The notes under the pieces: model-generated | Databases searched by the model: none | What the model was told of the DNA's origin: nothing | The model's input: the letters and a program-made list of their open reading frames with translations, nothing else | Shown here: positions 1 to 11,384 of the stretch, piece after piece | Numbering within the stretch: position 1 is the first letter of the stretch | Layout of the letters: each line of letters starts with the position of its first letter | Position numbers and translations under genes: made by a program | Assembly (NCBI GenBank): GCA_963575745.1 | Contig: CAUYUJ010016305.1 | Span: 395,001-459,000, forward strand | Direction of reading: 5' to 3' | Length of the DNA stretch: 64,000 nt | Source: Prorocentrum cordatum | Taxonomy: Eukaryota; Sar; Dinophyceae; Prorocentrales; Prorocentraceae

Positions 1-1040
1 TTTCACTGGATCGCCGCCGCGGTTCTGAGGATGAGGCACAATCTGAAACGGCGCCACGACCTTCTTCGACTCAACCCTGAATCGAGCTCGGTACGCGATG
101 CTTCTTTTGATGATTTTGGTGTGGCCGTCTGCCATGGCAGCTGGCCAAAGCGACCCCCGCTGCCGCGGGCCCCCCCCCCCAACCCGCCACCAAATCAGCA
201 GACGCCGTTGCCGCGGAGATGCGATCTCCGATCCTGCTCGGACCGACAAAAACGGCGATGATGTAATAGGGTGGCGATTGCGACGACGGGATAACTAGCC
301 CCTGACAATGATTTCGCTTGGTCTTCTCAACCTCTGAAGAGGAGAGAGATGAGGGGGGCGGCAATGGCACGAGAGGGGAGGGGGGGCAGGCAAGACGTCG
401 GGGGGGGCGAACATGGAGCGAGAGGAGAAGAATGATGAACGAATAATAAAGGAGGAAGAGGATGTGAGGAGGACGAGGATGGACGACGAGGACAAGAAGA
501 GGAGGGGAGGAACGATGGACGAGGAGATATGACTAGGAAAAAGACGAGGACTAGGAGAGGAGGCGGGAAGAGGAGGACGACGAGAAGAGGACGGGAAGAC
601 GAGGACTGAAGAGCGAAGACGAGGAAAGCAGGAGCACAAGGTCGTCGACGCCCCAGACCTCAGAACGACAACCATGGGCAGGGCATGTGATGTCAAAACT
701 GCTTGTTGTGGTTCCGTTAGAAAAGGGAGTCGTTCACTTTATTTGCGAAAGCAGATTGCTCCTCTTCTGTCCCCTCCCGCCACCTCCTCCTCCGCTTCAT
801 TCTCAACCCCTCCCGACCGGTCCGCGACTGTACATGTGTTTTACTCATGCGGCTGATTTTAAACTTCGGCTGGGCGGTTTCCCCAGTTCCTGGTTCCGCT
901 GCATGCTCCACTCCCTCCTTCCCTGATCAAAGCAACTCGCCTGGGCGTCGTTGCTGCTTGGGTTGTTGGGGGTATTTTTTTTTGGTTGGCGGCTCCCTGG
1001 GGAAGGTCAAGAAGCGGGGCAACGAGCGGGGCGCGAAACG
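1..1040. other. No gene recognised; purine-rich low-complexity tract
   Basis: No reading frame here has convincing protein-like composition. About 340-640 is almost pure purine on the plus strand (GAGGA and GACGA mixtures), which opens spurious Ser/Arg-rich frames on both strands. Confidence 0.6.
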
Positions 1041-1043
1041 AAG

Positions 1044-1290
1044 ATAATTGGCCGCAGTGGCACATGCACGCGCGAGGGACAAAATGACCCAAATTAACGC
1101 CAAAGGCCGGCGCAGACATCCCGTCGATTGGGGACACACTGTTGGGGATACTTTTGTTCGGCGGCTCCAAGGACAGCTCCAGGGAACGGGATTGTCGTTT
1201 GGGGCGCACGGCGAGATAATGGCTGCAGTGGCACGCGGGCCGCTGAAGCGAGCGCACATGCCAGGGACAAAGTGACCCCCATTGGGGACC
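1044..1290 (+). repeat. Two-copy degenerate direct repeat
   Basis: The segments near 1044-1095 and 1214-1280 share the same order of words: ATAAT, GGC(C/T)GCAGTGGCAC, then GAGGGACAAAATGACCC or its variant CAGGGACAAAGTGACCC. The second copy carries about 15 extra bases. This looks like an old tandem duplication of about 170 bp in non-coding GC-rich DNA. Confidence 0.55.
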
Positions 1291-2204
1291 AACGCAGGCA
1301 GCCCAGCGGAAGGGGGCGCGAGCGCGGTACCGGCGGCGACCAAATAGGAGCAGTCGCCCTTGCGGCGCCGAGCTCCAGCCGAACCACACACACGAAAAGG
1401 CGCGGAGCGACAGACCGCACAGTAGCGGCCCAGGGTGGACCGAACTCCGGCCGAGACACACGGAAGGCGGGCTAGAGGGAGCGGAAGAGCTGCAGCGGAT
1501 GCCAGACGGACACCCAACGGCAGGAAAAGGGGAAAGGCACGGGGGCCTCACTCGCGGTGACTCACTGTCGCAGACGTCAAGTCTGCCGCTCTTGAACGCG
1601 AGAGCGAGAGGTACCCAGTCATCGAAACTGACGTCAAAGCCGACAGAGTCCACAGCGCGCAACTTATCCGACACGGAAGATCGGGGGCACAAAGTTGAAC
1701 GCGCTGACCGAGGCACCTGCATGAAGGACAAGTCGGGGGAACCGTGATGACCTGCCAAAGGATGAACCACTTGTGCAGGAGCGCGCCCATGCCAGGCCCG
1801 GCATCGGGTGGTACCAGAAGCGGGTGGGGTGCGCCAGTCTTCACCTTGCGCGAAGTCAAACCCCTGTAGCGGCCTGAAACGTACCATGTGGACCAGGGCG
1901 ACCCGCAGGAGGGGGTGGCCCTGCAAGCCGCTGAGGCAGTGACGAGGGGGAGGGGTAGAAGCCCCTCCCACGCGCCCTCGCGACAGCGTGCTCAGCTGGC
2001 GACCAGCCGATGCACCACGACGCATCCGTCCAGAGTGTCTGGGGGGAATCACTGCTGCGGTGTCTGTCGCAGGCGGGCCCTGTGCGCCGCGCGGAGCACC
2101 CGCCTGTCGGCTGGCGCGGCTGGAGGCGAGAATCTAAGCCATTGTGTGACCCGCAGGGGTGACTGAAACTGTCGGCCCTCCTGTCATGACGCCCCTTCAC
2201 CACG

Positions 2205-2570
2205 CTGGGGGCGCAGCCAAGGAGCCGCAGAGACTTGTGAATGAACGTGGGGGGCGCAACCAAGCGCCGGCGCGACCACCGCGCCCTGGGCCTGCACGCT
2301 TGGTCCGGACCACGGCGCAAGCACATCCTCAACCGAAGCGCACTTCGTTGGGGGCGCAGCCAAGAGCCGCAGAAACAGGTGAATAGAGAGCGGGGGGAGG
2401 AGGAGGAGGCGGGGGGCGAATCCGACCCGGCGCTGGGTGACGGCCCAGTCGCCTTCGCGGTGCCGGGTCGATCTCGTCGATCAGGATGGGGGGGCGCGGC
2501 CAAAAGCCGCACGGACGTGTCGGAAGTGACGGAGGGGGGGCGCAGCCCAGAGCCGCAGAGACCTTGAATG
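2205..2570 (+). repeat. Degenerate repeat built on GGGGGCGCAGCCAAGAGCCGC
   Basis: A core close to GGGGCGCAGCCAAGAGCCGC followed by AGA recurs near 2207, 2350, 2490 and 2537 with irregular spacing. Each is preceded by a short G run and usually followed by GTGAAT or GTG. No protein-like frame crosses the array; the long minus-strand frame over 1856-2794 owes its length to GC richness. Confidence 0.5.
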
Positions 2571-3716
2571 GTGAGATGTAGGGGGGAGGCCAGCGGCCTC
2601 TGGGCACGGTGGGCATCACCGCCTGCCGTCGTGCCATCTGCTATTGAAAGGTGGAGCGCTGGAGGTGGGTTGTTTAAGCCACCAGTCCCTGTCGTCCAAA
2701 GTGGGCGCCCCATAGGGGCGGCACTGGCGGCCCCCCGTCCCGCGGGGTGGTCAGGTCCACGCGCTGGCGGAGCGGCGGTGAGTAACCCAGTCATTGCCGA
2801 CCGCGGTGCCAGGAAGGGTGGTGCGCAGGGGGTGGGCTATTTCAGCCACCGGGCACTCCGTCCAGGGTGGATCCACGAGACCAGCGTGGGCTGTCTAGTT
2901 CGCGGCGCATGGGTATTGGTGCACCTCTGACCCGAAGGAGGTAGCACGGGGGATTGTGGCCGAGGCCGAGCGCTGCGGTGAAACTTGCCCAAGTCGTTGC
3001 CAGGGGCATCCGCATGGAGAACTTCGACCATGGGGTGTGCGAGCATTCCCCGGCGGCCTCAGTCCGCAAGCTCAAAGTCGCTGCACGAGGCAAAGGGCCG
3101 GTTGAGGACCATGGGGCTGCCAACCCAGCGAGCTCCTCCTGGCGCAGCGGGGTCCCAGATGGCCCACAGGATCAGCGCAATGGAGGCCACCTTGTACACG
3201 GAGGTGGAGGCTGCGCCCAGCTGTCCCAAATCATTGTTGTCCAGGAGGCACGCGTTGCGTTCCATGACGGTTCGCGTCGCGACCCTGAGAACTGACGTGG
3301 TCCAGAGCACCGGTAATAGTCTCGAGCCGCAGAATGGCCGCGCGCACGACCCTCATCAGAGAGGGCGGGCAAAGGCGGAAGGGGGGGGGGAGAAGAAGCG
3401 AGGCGGAGGGGCGACCGAAAGCGAGCACGCGAGAGAATGCCATGTCGGCGAGAGCCGCGGCGCTCTCGACGCTTGGGGAGGTTGTCCGCGAGCCGGGCTG
3501 GCACGCTTGCGCCCAGGTCACATGTGTCAGAAGTCCCACCCCCGCGGGCGCTTGTCTGCATGCTGGGTTTCCCCTATGGGGGAGAACCGCTTACCCTTCG
3601 CCTTCCAGTCGGTGTCGGTCCATGTGTCCCGCCGGTGACCCCGCGCGCCCCAGGACTGCCATGCGCGCCGCGATGCGTCTGACCCAGATGCCCCTGTCCA
3701 TGCAGTCTCCCTGCCT
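2571..3716 (-). other. Coding-like fragments of unknown identity
   Basis: No complete gene is visible. The minus frame at 3059-3310 has a mixed protein-like composition (a hydrophobic VASIALILWAIW stretch after an acidic LLDNNDLGQLG) and could be an exon or relict piece. It could also belong to the broken gene whose better part lies at 3717-4757, because other frames stay open downstream of that ORF's stop. No family was recognised. Confidence 0.25.
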
Positions 3717-4757
3717 TCAGTGGTGAATGGGGGGGGCCCTTGCAACTTCCTTGCCTTCAACGGTCCATGGAGGCGGGCGTCCGCTACCAACGGGCCCGTC
3801 GGCGCTGCGCAGTGTGGTGTCGCGTTGCGTAAGTTTGTGATGCTTCTCCATGACACTCGGCCAGTCGACGTGGAGTTGGTATTCTCTGTCCATCTTGTAG
3901 GCGTCAAATCCCATTTTGCTCCATGCCTGGAGGAGTTCGTTGCATTGATGTGCTGAATTCAGCCTGGGATCGGACTTGATGTATGTACTCCCTTGACTGA
4001 CTGCTGCCTTCCTGACCCAGGCGCTCCAGGCTCCGTTCAACGCGCCTCCCAGCGCCTTCTGCATCCGAGTGATCTTGCCGGGTGCTGGTTCGTCCCTTGC
4101 AACGTCTGCCTCGTCGATGGGCCTCAAGTACATGGGGAGACCTCCCATGGGGTCGTCAGGGCGTGCTGCGGGTATTGTCGCAGTCCGCGCGTCGTTCCAC
4201 GAGTCCTGGGCGCTGCGCCGTGCACTAGACGAGTTGCGAGGCGATGGTGTGGCCGAGCGCTCTCTGGTCCTGACTTCGTCAACCGCGGGGGCACGGTGGC
4301 CACATTCGCCTCCCGAGTATCTAAGAGTCATGCCGTCGCTGCTTGCGTGCAGACTCCGGGTCCGGTCCTCTCTGGGGCGGGGGCCGCCTAGGGCAAACCC
4401 GTCTCTGGGTGTTCCTCTGGCGGCAGCCCGCGCAAATGGGGGCCAGGCGTCTGAGTCTGCCCTGTGGGGAGGTTCTGTCCAGAGCGGGGGGGGGCTCTGG
4501 GCCATCTTGTCGTCTGCGGGGGCTGTGTCGCAAACGTCGTCCTCAGGATGGGTGGGGCTGACCTGCGATCCGGAGTCAGCGGAGATGTCCTGCGGGCTGG
4601 AACGCGCCTGGGCGTCAGTTTCGGATTTCTTGCCAGCCTCGTCACCCCAGTCGACCCCTTCCGCCTCGCCATCGCCATCCCAACGCTCTGGTGAGGACGG
4701 CTCCTCTGCTAGGACTGCGTTGGACTGGCCAGGTTCGGCAGGCTGCTGGGGTGGCAT
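3717..4757 (-). CDS. Hypothetical protein, disordered N-terminus and structured C-terminus
   Basis: The open frame runs from an ATG at 4757 (the frame is open further upstream, but that part reads as Leu/Cys low complexity) to a stop at 3717, about 346 codons. The first two thirds are rich in Pro, Ser, Asp, Glu and Arg (VDWGDEAGKKSETDAQ) and are probably disordered. The last about 110 residues have a normal globular mixture (SAWVRKAAVSQGSTYIKSD, then QCNELLQAWSKMGFDAYKM). No motif places it in a family. A retroelement gag-like or polyprotein N-terminal fragment is possible, since neighbouring frames downstream of the stop also look coding-like, which suggests a frameshift. Strand and composition support coding; function is unknown. 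Confidence 0.45.
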   Translation of the reverse strand: MPPQQPAEPGQSNAVLAEEPSSPERWDGDGEAEGVDWGDEAGKKSETDAQARSSPQDISADSGSQVSPTHPEDDVCDTAPADDKMAQSPPPLWTEPPHRADSDAWPPFARAAARGTPRDGFALGGPRPREDRTRSLHASSDGMTLRYSGGECGHRAPAVDEVRTRERSATPSPRNSSSARRSAQDSWNDARTATIPAARPDDPMGGLPMYLRPIDEADVARDEPAPGKITRMQKALGGALNGAWSAWVRKAAVSQGSTYIKSDPRLNSAHQCNELLQAWSKMGFDAYKMDREYQLHVDWPSVMEKHHKLTQRDTTLRSADGPVGSGRPPPWTVEGKEVARAPPIHH

Positions 4758-5023
4758 TTTTTTACAAGCTCGAGTGGGCGCCCCGTGGCTGAGGAGAGGA
4801 GAGGACAGCAGCAGGGGGGGGAAGAACAAGACGAGAGGCAGCAGCAGCAGCAAGCAGTGCAGACAGGCGCGGCCGCGGCCGCTACCTGGCACCCCGACTT
4901 TGCGGGGTGCCGCTCACAACCCCTGGCGCCCAGCAGGCCCGCGAGCTCGCAGAGCTCGACCCTGCCCAGCCGCGCCGCTCGCCCCACAGGGGGGAGAGGC
5001 GCGCGCCCCGCGCCCGGGGCCGC

Positions 5024-6460
5024 TCAGGCCCCGCCAGCCCCGCCCAGGCGCCGCGCCGCCGCTGCCAGCGCCGCGGGCCCGTTCACGGCGGGGTCGCCCT
5101 CTGCAGCCGCCGCCAGCTGCGCCGCCTCCGCCGCCAGCTCTGGGAAGGCCCGGAACGCCTCGGCCCTCGCCCGGAGCTCCCGCGCCAGCTCCGCGGCCGG
5201 GAGCTTGCACAGCCGCCGCATGGCATCAACCCCCGCCGCCCCATGAGCAGGGGGGCCGCTTCCGCCGCGACGGCGCCGGCCTGGCGGCGAGCGACGCGCG
5301 CGCCTTGTCCGCTCGGCCGCCTCCAGCACCCGCTCGACGACCCGCCGGCGGCCCAGCGCATCCGGGATCGCCGAGGCGGCCTCCTCGAGCCGGGCACACG
5401 CCTCGCGGAAGCCCAAACCGCGAATGGCGACGCGAAGCGCCGGCGCCAGCGCGCGCGCTGCCGCCCACCCCGAGCTGGCCAGGCCATCCCGTAGCTCCTG
5501 CACGAAATCCTCCCTGGAGATTCCGTCGCACTCCACACCGTCGCCCTCCGCCCGCGTGGGGGGGGCCGGGACCAGCGCTCCCGCCGCGGCGGCGCTGGTG
5601 CCAACGCTAGGCGGGCTGGCCGCCTCAGAACCGTCGCCCTCGTGGAGGGCCGGAGGCCGCGCCGCCTCTGCGCAGGGGCGGGAGGCTGCGCGGGGCGACC
5701 CAGCAGCAGCCCCACCAGCCGCGTAACCGTCGCCCACGGGTGGGTCCGGGGGCACGTCGTCCTCCGAGAGGTGCACCCAGCAACGCTCGGCCGGGCGCAC
5801 GCCGGGCAACCGCGGGACCGCATCGTCCAGCGGGGCCCCGCCGCAGGCCGAGCGCTGGCGCGGAGGCGTGGCAACCGCGGTCGCGCCGCCCAAACGCCCT
5901 GGCGCGCCATGCCAGAGCCCCAGCGCGTCGTAGCTGGCCTCGATGCCGATGTCGATGACTCCGGAGGGGCCGTCGCCCTCGGCTCCGCAGCCGGGCGCAC
6001 CGTCGCTGCCGGAGCTGACGCTCGGGCATCGGGGGCTCAGGGGCCCGCAGCAGCCGGGCTCACCGTCGCTGCCGCTCAGGAGGCTCGGGGCACCTCCCAT
6101 TGCAGGAGGATCGCCTTCCTCCTGGACGCCTCCGGGAGATCCACCGCGGAGAAGCCCTGCCATCCCGCCTGGTGCAGAGCTGCCGCGACCAGCTGCGCAC
6201 TGGGGGCCCCCCCACACGGCAGCTGGCTGGGGCCCTACCACGCCGGCCGCTGGCGCTGAGGGCGGAGCCGTCGCTGTCTGAGCAGCCGGTGCCGTCGCTG
6301 CCAGAGCAGCCGGAACCGTCGCTGCCGAAGCAGCCGGGGGCGCTGCCTGCGGCGCCGTTGCGGCGGCTGGACCGACCCGGGCGGCGCCGCTGGCGCCGCT
6401 GTCGCTGTAGCCGCTGCTGCTGTCGCTGGGGTGGCACGTTAGCGCGGGTCGGGGGTGCAC
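5024..6460 (-). CDS. Hypothetical Ala-rich protein with helical C-terminus
   Basis: A 478-codon frame in DNA of very high GC. The N-terminal about 80 residues are Ala/Pro/Thr repeats made by a 24-bp tandem repeat. The middle is Gly/Pro/Ser-rich with short acidic clusters. The last about 160 residues look like real amphipathic helices rich in Ala, Arg, Glu and Leu (EDFVQELRDGLASSGWAAAR, and later MRRLCKLPAAELARELRARA). No catalytic motif, signal peptide or membrane segment is evident. A long frame in such GC-rich DNA can arise by chance; the regular helix pattern is the reason for keeping it. No neighbour suggests a role. Confidence 0.4.
   Translation of the reverse strand: MHPRPALTCHPSDSSSGYSDSGASGAARVGPAAATAPQAAPPAASAATVPAALAATAPAAQTATAPPSAPAAGVVGPQPAAVWGGPQCAAGRGSSAPGGMAGLLRGGSPGGVQEEGDPPAMGGAPSLLSGSDGEPGCCGPLSPRCPSVSSGSDGAPGCGAEGDGPSGVIDIGIEASYDALGLWHGAPGRLGGATAVATPPRQRSACGGAPLDDAVPRLPGVRPAERCWVHLSEDDVPPDPPVGDGYAAGGAAAGSPRAASRPCAEAARPPALHEGDGSEAASPPSVGTSAAAAGALVPAPPTRAEGDGVECDGISREDFVQELRDGLASSGWAAARALAPALRVAIRGLGFREACARLEEAASAIPDALGRRRVVERVLEAAERTRRARRSPPGRRRRGGSGPPAHGAAGVDAMRRLCKLPAAELARELRARAEAFRAFPELAAEAAQLAAAAEGDPAVNGPAALAAAARRLGGAGGA
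6268..6339 (+). repeat. 24-bp tandem repeat, three units
   Basis: Three consecutive units begin CCGTCGCTG and end with AGCAGCCGG plus two or three variable bases. On the minus strand the unit encodes eight residues (ATVPAALA, ATAPAAQT, ATAPPSAP) inside the Ala-rich ORF. Confidence 0.8.
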
Positions 6461-6778
6461 CGTGGTCCCCCTACATGGCGGTCAGCTACGGGTGATTCCT
6501 TCCTCCCTTGCCTGTTGAGCCAGCTGGCGGCAGGAGACTCGTCGCGGACTGCGCCTGTAGCCGTCGTTTTCTGGGGCAGGGCGGCGAGGTGCTCGATGGT
6601 TCCCCTGGTCAAGTCGGAGTCCTCCAGCGTAGCGTTGAGAAATGCACAGTTGGTATCCTATTTGTTTCACTGCATGCTTACCTGCGCCCCTCCTCAAGAC
6701 AGCTCCCCTGGGCATCGTTTCTGGATGGATTGGCGGGAATACGCGAAACGTCAATACTTTCATGCTGCGTTGACACAT

Positions 6779-6940
6779 CCTCCTCATCCTCCTCTTCCTC
6801 CTTCACGGGCCCCGCTGCCCTCCTCTGCCTCCCTCCTCTGCCTCCCTCCTCCTTTGTCCCCCCTCCTCCTCCTCGTCCTCCTCCTCCTCCGTCTCCTCCT
6901 CCTCCTCCTCCTCTTCCTCCTCCTCCTCCTCCCTCGGTCA
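6779..6940. repeat. CCT/CTC microsatellite
   Basis: Imperfect pyrimidine repeat dominated by CCT triplets with interspersed CTT and CGT. Long Leu/Pro/Ser and Gly/Arg frames over it are composition artefacts. Confidence 0.9.
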
Positions 6941-7324
6941 CGTTCGCGGGCCCATGACTACAATGATGTTGCATCTTCTGGAGGCTGGATGGTCGGCTGT
7001 TTCGCCCACCGGGCGGGAAGTGCCACATAATGGCTCATCAGTGACAAATAACTGCCAGTTCCAGGGCAGTGAGCTCGAGGCGCTGGATCAGGCAGGCCCG
7101 CTGTTGGACGAACTTCAGCAGGACTCTTGAGCTGAAGCAATTCGGATAGGGGATTAACTGCAGAACTGACTTGCTTCAAAATTGGTTGTCCCGCCGAATA
7201 TACAAGAAACAAATGGAATGTTCGCAGATTTACGGGGCATTATGCGCAATGTTTCGTAGACTCGGCGGGGAAATCAAATTTGTGGTAAATCAACTCTCTA
7301 GTCGATCCCCTGCTCGAGCAATGA

Positions 7325-7489
7325 CGCGCGGCCGCGGTCCTGTTCCGCGGCGGCGGGCTCGAGAACGGCGTGGACGTGGGCTCCCTGAGGTCTATGGCGA
7401 GCGACCTCCTCTACGTCGAGGGGGAGGGGGGGGGGCAGCTCTCCGAACTGCTCGTCTCCCTGGCGACGGGCGGCGACCTGGATTCTTGA
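7325..7489 (+). pseudogene. Short coding relic or terminal exon, unknown protein
   Basis: Between an in-frame TGA at 7322-7324 and a TGA at 7487-7489 lies a 54-codon frame in which nearly every third position is G or C. It reads as ordinary protein (FRGGGLENGVDVGSLRSMAS, then LSELLVSLATGGDLDS and stop). The flanking DNA is much less GC-rich and has no such bias, so this looks like one exon or a gene fragment rather than a chance frame. No start codon of its own is convincing. Family not recognised. It could be the last exon of a gene whose other exons are not identifiable. Confidence 0.4.
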
Positions 7490-8930
7490 GGGGAGTCATC
7501 TGGCAGGCCGTGTGCGAGTCGGATCTTCGCCTAACATGGGGAGAGGATAAGAGGTACTCTGTTGCACATGTCAGGCGAACGCCTGCTCCACATCCAAAGC
7601 TTGTGCTGATTCGAATGACCTGTTGTCTCAAGCCACAACCGAGTCTGATGCGCTTACATGTTTCTGGATGCGGGGCCTCATCACCGCTCCCCGACCCGGG
7701 TCCCAGCCCCTCCGTCTCAGCACTCTTTTATAAGTGGCAATCTCTGAGGCGGGAATCTAGGTGAAGCGTATCTCGGGATGGGGTCTCAGGAGGCTCCCAT
7801 TGTGGTCTTTGGGTGCGGTTTTGGAGGCCGGGACACCCACGACCCCACGACTCTAGGCTGCGTGGGGTCGGCATCCTGGTGGCTGGTGGCTGCTTTCTCA
7901 AGCTTCGGGCCCTTCCGTCTAGACCCTCATCTCTTAGGGCCGCTTCCTGGGCCAGTTCAGAGTCTCTAGGGGTGAATTACTAGCGTTCATTTGTACGCTG
8001 CGTTGTTCGGTAGGACCGCTCGTCAATGTCACTGATTGTGCCGAGGTTGCGGGAGGGTGACAGGCTGAGGTATTTTTGCGACCAGAAGGGCCGCAGTCCG
8101 ACCTCTGGAGAGAGGTCGGCAAGGCGCTTGCACAGCAGAGCAAGTACCCTTCGTGCATCGTGATGATGCAAGCACACTCGCATCTTTCCGCCAGAGGCGC
8201 TGTCTCGGGGCATCCCAAGTTGGTTGGCTCTCGGGAGTACCCGTGTGGACGTCCTTGCTAGGGAGGCTGCCGCGCGCATTCCCCAGGCCAGTCGTCATCA
8301 GGAGGTCCAGCCTGATGAACGTAAAGCAATGCTCGTGCGTATGGGGGCTCCTGATGGTAGATCTTGATTCCACTCAGACTTCCCAAATCTCGGCAGGATC
8401 CGAGGCCAGACCTCCCAATGGCCCTCCGCCTCCGCCTCCCCATCTTCCTACTCTCGCAGTTGCGCGCTTCGCGTCTCCGCACTCCTTGACTGAAGGTGGT
8501 AAGGCGCGTATGGAGTGCAGGAGTTCGGCGTCGAGCGCGGCGTTGTCTGGATGGTGGAGAAAAATAGTGCTTCCAACTCGAGCTGGTGAATCGCGAGCTG
8601 GCTCGCGTTCTGAAAGGACGGCGTTTACATTTAGACAGGGACTGGACCCATCCCTCACACGCCCCCATATGGCATAAACACCTTTTAATTGCGGCATTGC
8701 GACGCATGCAGCTATGTCGGTCAAGCCCAACTCAAGGGGCTATCTAAGCCGTGCGCGATCTCCCACTCACGAAGGCCAGACGCGAGTATCTTGACAGGAT
8801 TGATCGCGGCTTGATGCCGAAGCGCTGAGCACTAAGCCTGTGTTATCACAAACTGATAGCGGAAACCCTGGAATTCCTCATCCTCCCTCGTTTTTCTCTC
8901 GCATTCGTGATCCCCCTCCATCTTTCCACC
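7490..8930. other. No gene recognised
   Basis: Mixed-composition DNA with no long protein-like frame and no clear repeat. Frames on both strands around 8150-8730 are Arg/Ser-rich and mutually antisense. No support for a gene was found. Confidence 0.5.
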
Positions 8931-8935
8931 TCCGT

Positions 8936-9625
8936 CCCCCTGATCCTCCTCCTCCTCCGCCTCCTCCTCCAAGCTCCTTCAGGCTGCGGAACGTCACCCT
9001 CCAGACGAAACGCGCGCGACAACCATGATTGAAAAGGACCCTCAAACATGTTATGGTGAGACAAAGCTCCTGGCCGTCACTTGGTTGGTGGACGGATCGC
9101 TTCCCTCTTTGAGCAACCTCAGGGTCTTGACTCCGTCCTTGTCGGGGCAGCCCCAAGCCAGGCCCCACCCAGCAAACGTAGACGCGAACTTCCGAAGGCT
9201 GCACACGCTGAGCACCAGGCCAGCGAGGAGCCCATGAGCCACAGCCTGTGGCGATCCGCCTCCTCCTCCTCCTGCTCCTCCTGCTCCTCTTGCTCCTCCT
9301 CCTCCTGCTCCTCCTCCTCCTCCACCTCCTCCTCATCCCGACCCCTGCTAGGTCCTGCTTCAGCCTCGTCCGCCTCCTCCCCCACCCTCCCTCCTACGCC
9401 AGCTGTTGCCACTCCTCCTCCTCCTCCTCCTCCTCCTCCTCCTCCTCCTCCTCCTCCTCCTCCTCCTCCTCCTCCTCACCTCCTCCTCCTCCTCCTCCTC
9501 CTCCTCCTCCCTCCTCCTCCTCCTCTCTCCTCCCTCCTCCTCCTCCTCCCTCCTCCCCCCCTCTCCCCCTCCTCCTCCTCCTCCTCCTCCTCCTCCGCCT
9601 CCTCCTCCTCCTCCTCCTCTGCAAG
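8936..9625. repeat. CCT microsatellite cluster
   Basis: Three blocks of CCT triplets (about 8945-8972, 9257-9335 and 9412-9620), the last almost uninterrupted. Poly-Leu, poly-Ser, poly-Pro, poly-Arg and poly-Glu frames in this stretch reflect the triplet repeat. Confidence 0.92.
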
Positions 9626-10354
9626 TCTTGCGACGGCTGAGGCCGCGGCGTGCTCGACTTCGTCGATGGAGCCCCCTCCGCTCGTGCCCTCCCCCTGGAG
9701 ACCCAGTGCTCGAAACCCCGCGGCGTCTTGCGAGATCAATGTTTCTCTCCCGGATGCGTTCGTGGTCGTCGTCGGGGAGGAAAGAGGAAGGAGGAGGAGG
9801 AGGAGGAGGGAGAAGGGGGGCACTGGGGGCAGGGGAGGAATTTTGTTTTGCGTTGATGATCCAGCTCCTCAATGTCATTATTTGGACGTCATGTGAGTTG
9901 TTTCATGTATCGCTTCCGCATGCGTCGCCAATACTCACGTGCTTCGTGCCAGGTTGGCAGCCGCTCGCACGGCTATCAAGAACTTGGGCTATCTTGTTGG
10001 AGATGTCCCCCCTGGCCTCGCCGGGGAGCCCGCGCCCCACGAGACCAGAAGCCTAACTAGACAGAGTGACACCGCTGTCCCAGAGCGGAGAGCGCCCAAG
10101 TTCGGCCTGGCTCAGGGCAGCGGTGGCCTTCAACCTTGAACGCCCACGCGCGGCGTCGCCACCGCGTCGACGCGGCGCAAATCTACCCTCCTCCCCTCCA
10201 GACGAGCCCTGCGCAACTGCGCGCGCGCGCGTCCGCCGCCGCTGACCAGACCAGCCCTGAAAGGGCAGCGACAAGAGGCCAGAACCCTCAGAGTTTGCAC
10301 GGGAATGGTGGCTGGATGGGGGTGGCCCGAATGGTGAGGGCCCAAGGTTGGATG

Positions 10355-10375
10355 CACACACACACACACACACAC
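10355..10375. repeat. CA dinucleotide microsatellite
   Basis: About ten CA units in an otherwise non-repetitive stretch. Confidence 0.9.
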
Positions 10376-10439
10376 GGAAGACACGACCGGAGTCGCAAGA
10401 TCGGATGAGAACAAAAGCTGCGCTGGAATCAAACTCGGG

Positions 10440-10735
10440 TACTGAAATCAGAAAATGAAAGCCAGACTTGGAAGAAGCAGGCTGTAGAAGTCGCGGGGGT
10501 AGGAGCTGGACTCAGAAAGATGAGGGCATGGATCGGATAGGTCGGGGAAAGGATCGGAACAAACGAACATGGATGGGTGCTGGAAACGTGAGGACAAGAA
10601 CCCAGGTCAGAAAGATGAGAGCAAGAATCGGAAAGATGGGGGCAGGACTCGGAAATATAAGCACAGGTGCTGGAGATCGATCGGCGGGAACTGGAATTGG
10701 ACCAAAGTGGATCAGGAGTCGGGAATTCTGAGCTT
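10440..10735 (+). repeat. Degenerate ~28-bp minisatellite
   Basis: A purine-rich unit close to TCGGAAAGATGGGGGCAGGA recurs with drift about ten times (for example near 10515, 10605 and 10630). Lys/Arg/Asp-rich frames over it are by-products. Confidence 0.55.
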
Positions 10736-11384
10736 GGATGTAGTGATGATGAGGTAGTTGGGATGCTCAGGAATCGGCGTGAGAACAATCGCCAGAATGG
10801 TTGAGGCATTGCAAATCTTGTAAGAATGTGCCTCAATGTTGGTTAAGCAATTGTAGAGTCCCGGCAAATTCCACCGTTGTGTATCGCTGTGGATGTCTAA
10901 TTACTGCAACGTGCAAAGCGGAACGATGTTATCGTCCCAAGACTTCCTTTGTCCTCCGTGTCTGCGAAGAACTGCGCGTGAGATGTGTAAGCTTGGATCC
11001 CAAATCCCGCTCAGTCGTGCCGCCTGCTGCAAACTTTGGCGGCACGTGCGGCGCGTCCCTCGATCCGATGGTCCGTGGAGCTCCCTGAAGCCCTCGGGAG
11101 GTATCTGGAGGTCTCCAGAGGCTCCAGAAAGGACCAGAAACAACCATAAGTCTCAAACCTGGTCATCGCCGCATTCGTAGTCGTCGCCACCGCTGCCGTC
11201 GTCGGAGTCATGCAGGATCACAATTGTATCAAAACGCGGGGGGACGCTTCAGCGCATAATTGATTTCTGCCTTCAAGGCAGGCTGTGGAGAGGGCGCTCA
11301 AATGCGCTGGCTCAGCGGGCTAGAGGCGTGCTAAGATCTCTGGCAACAAAATTAAAACACTTCTAATTCGCGCGCGCGCCGCCC

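Noticed and set aside
859-2794. Minus-strand frames of 397 and 312 codons
   Set aside because: Arg/Pro/Ser-rich with several overlapping frames open on both strands in very GC-rich DNA. No globular segment was seen and the degenerate repeat of 2205-2570 lies inside.
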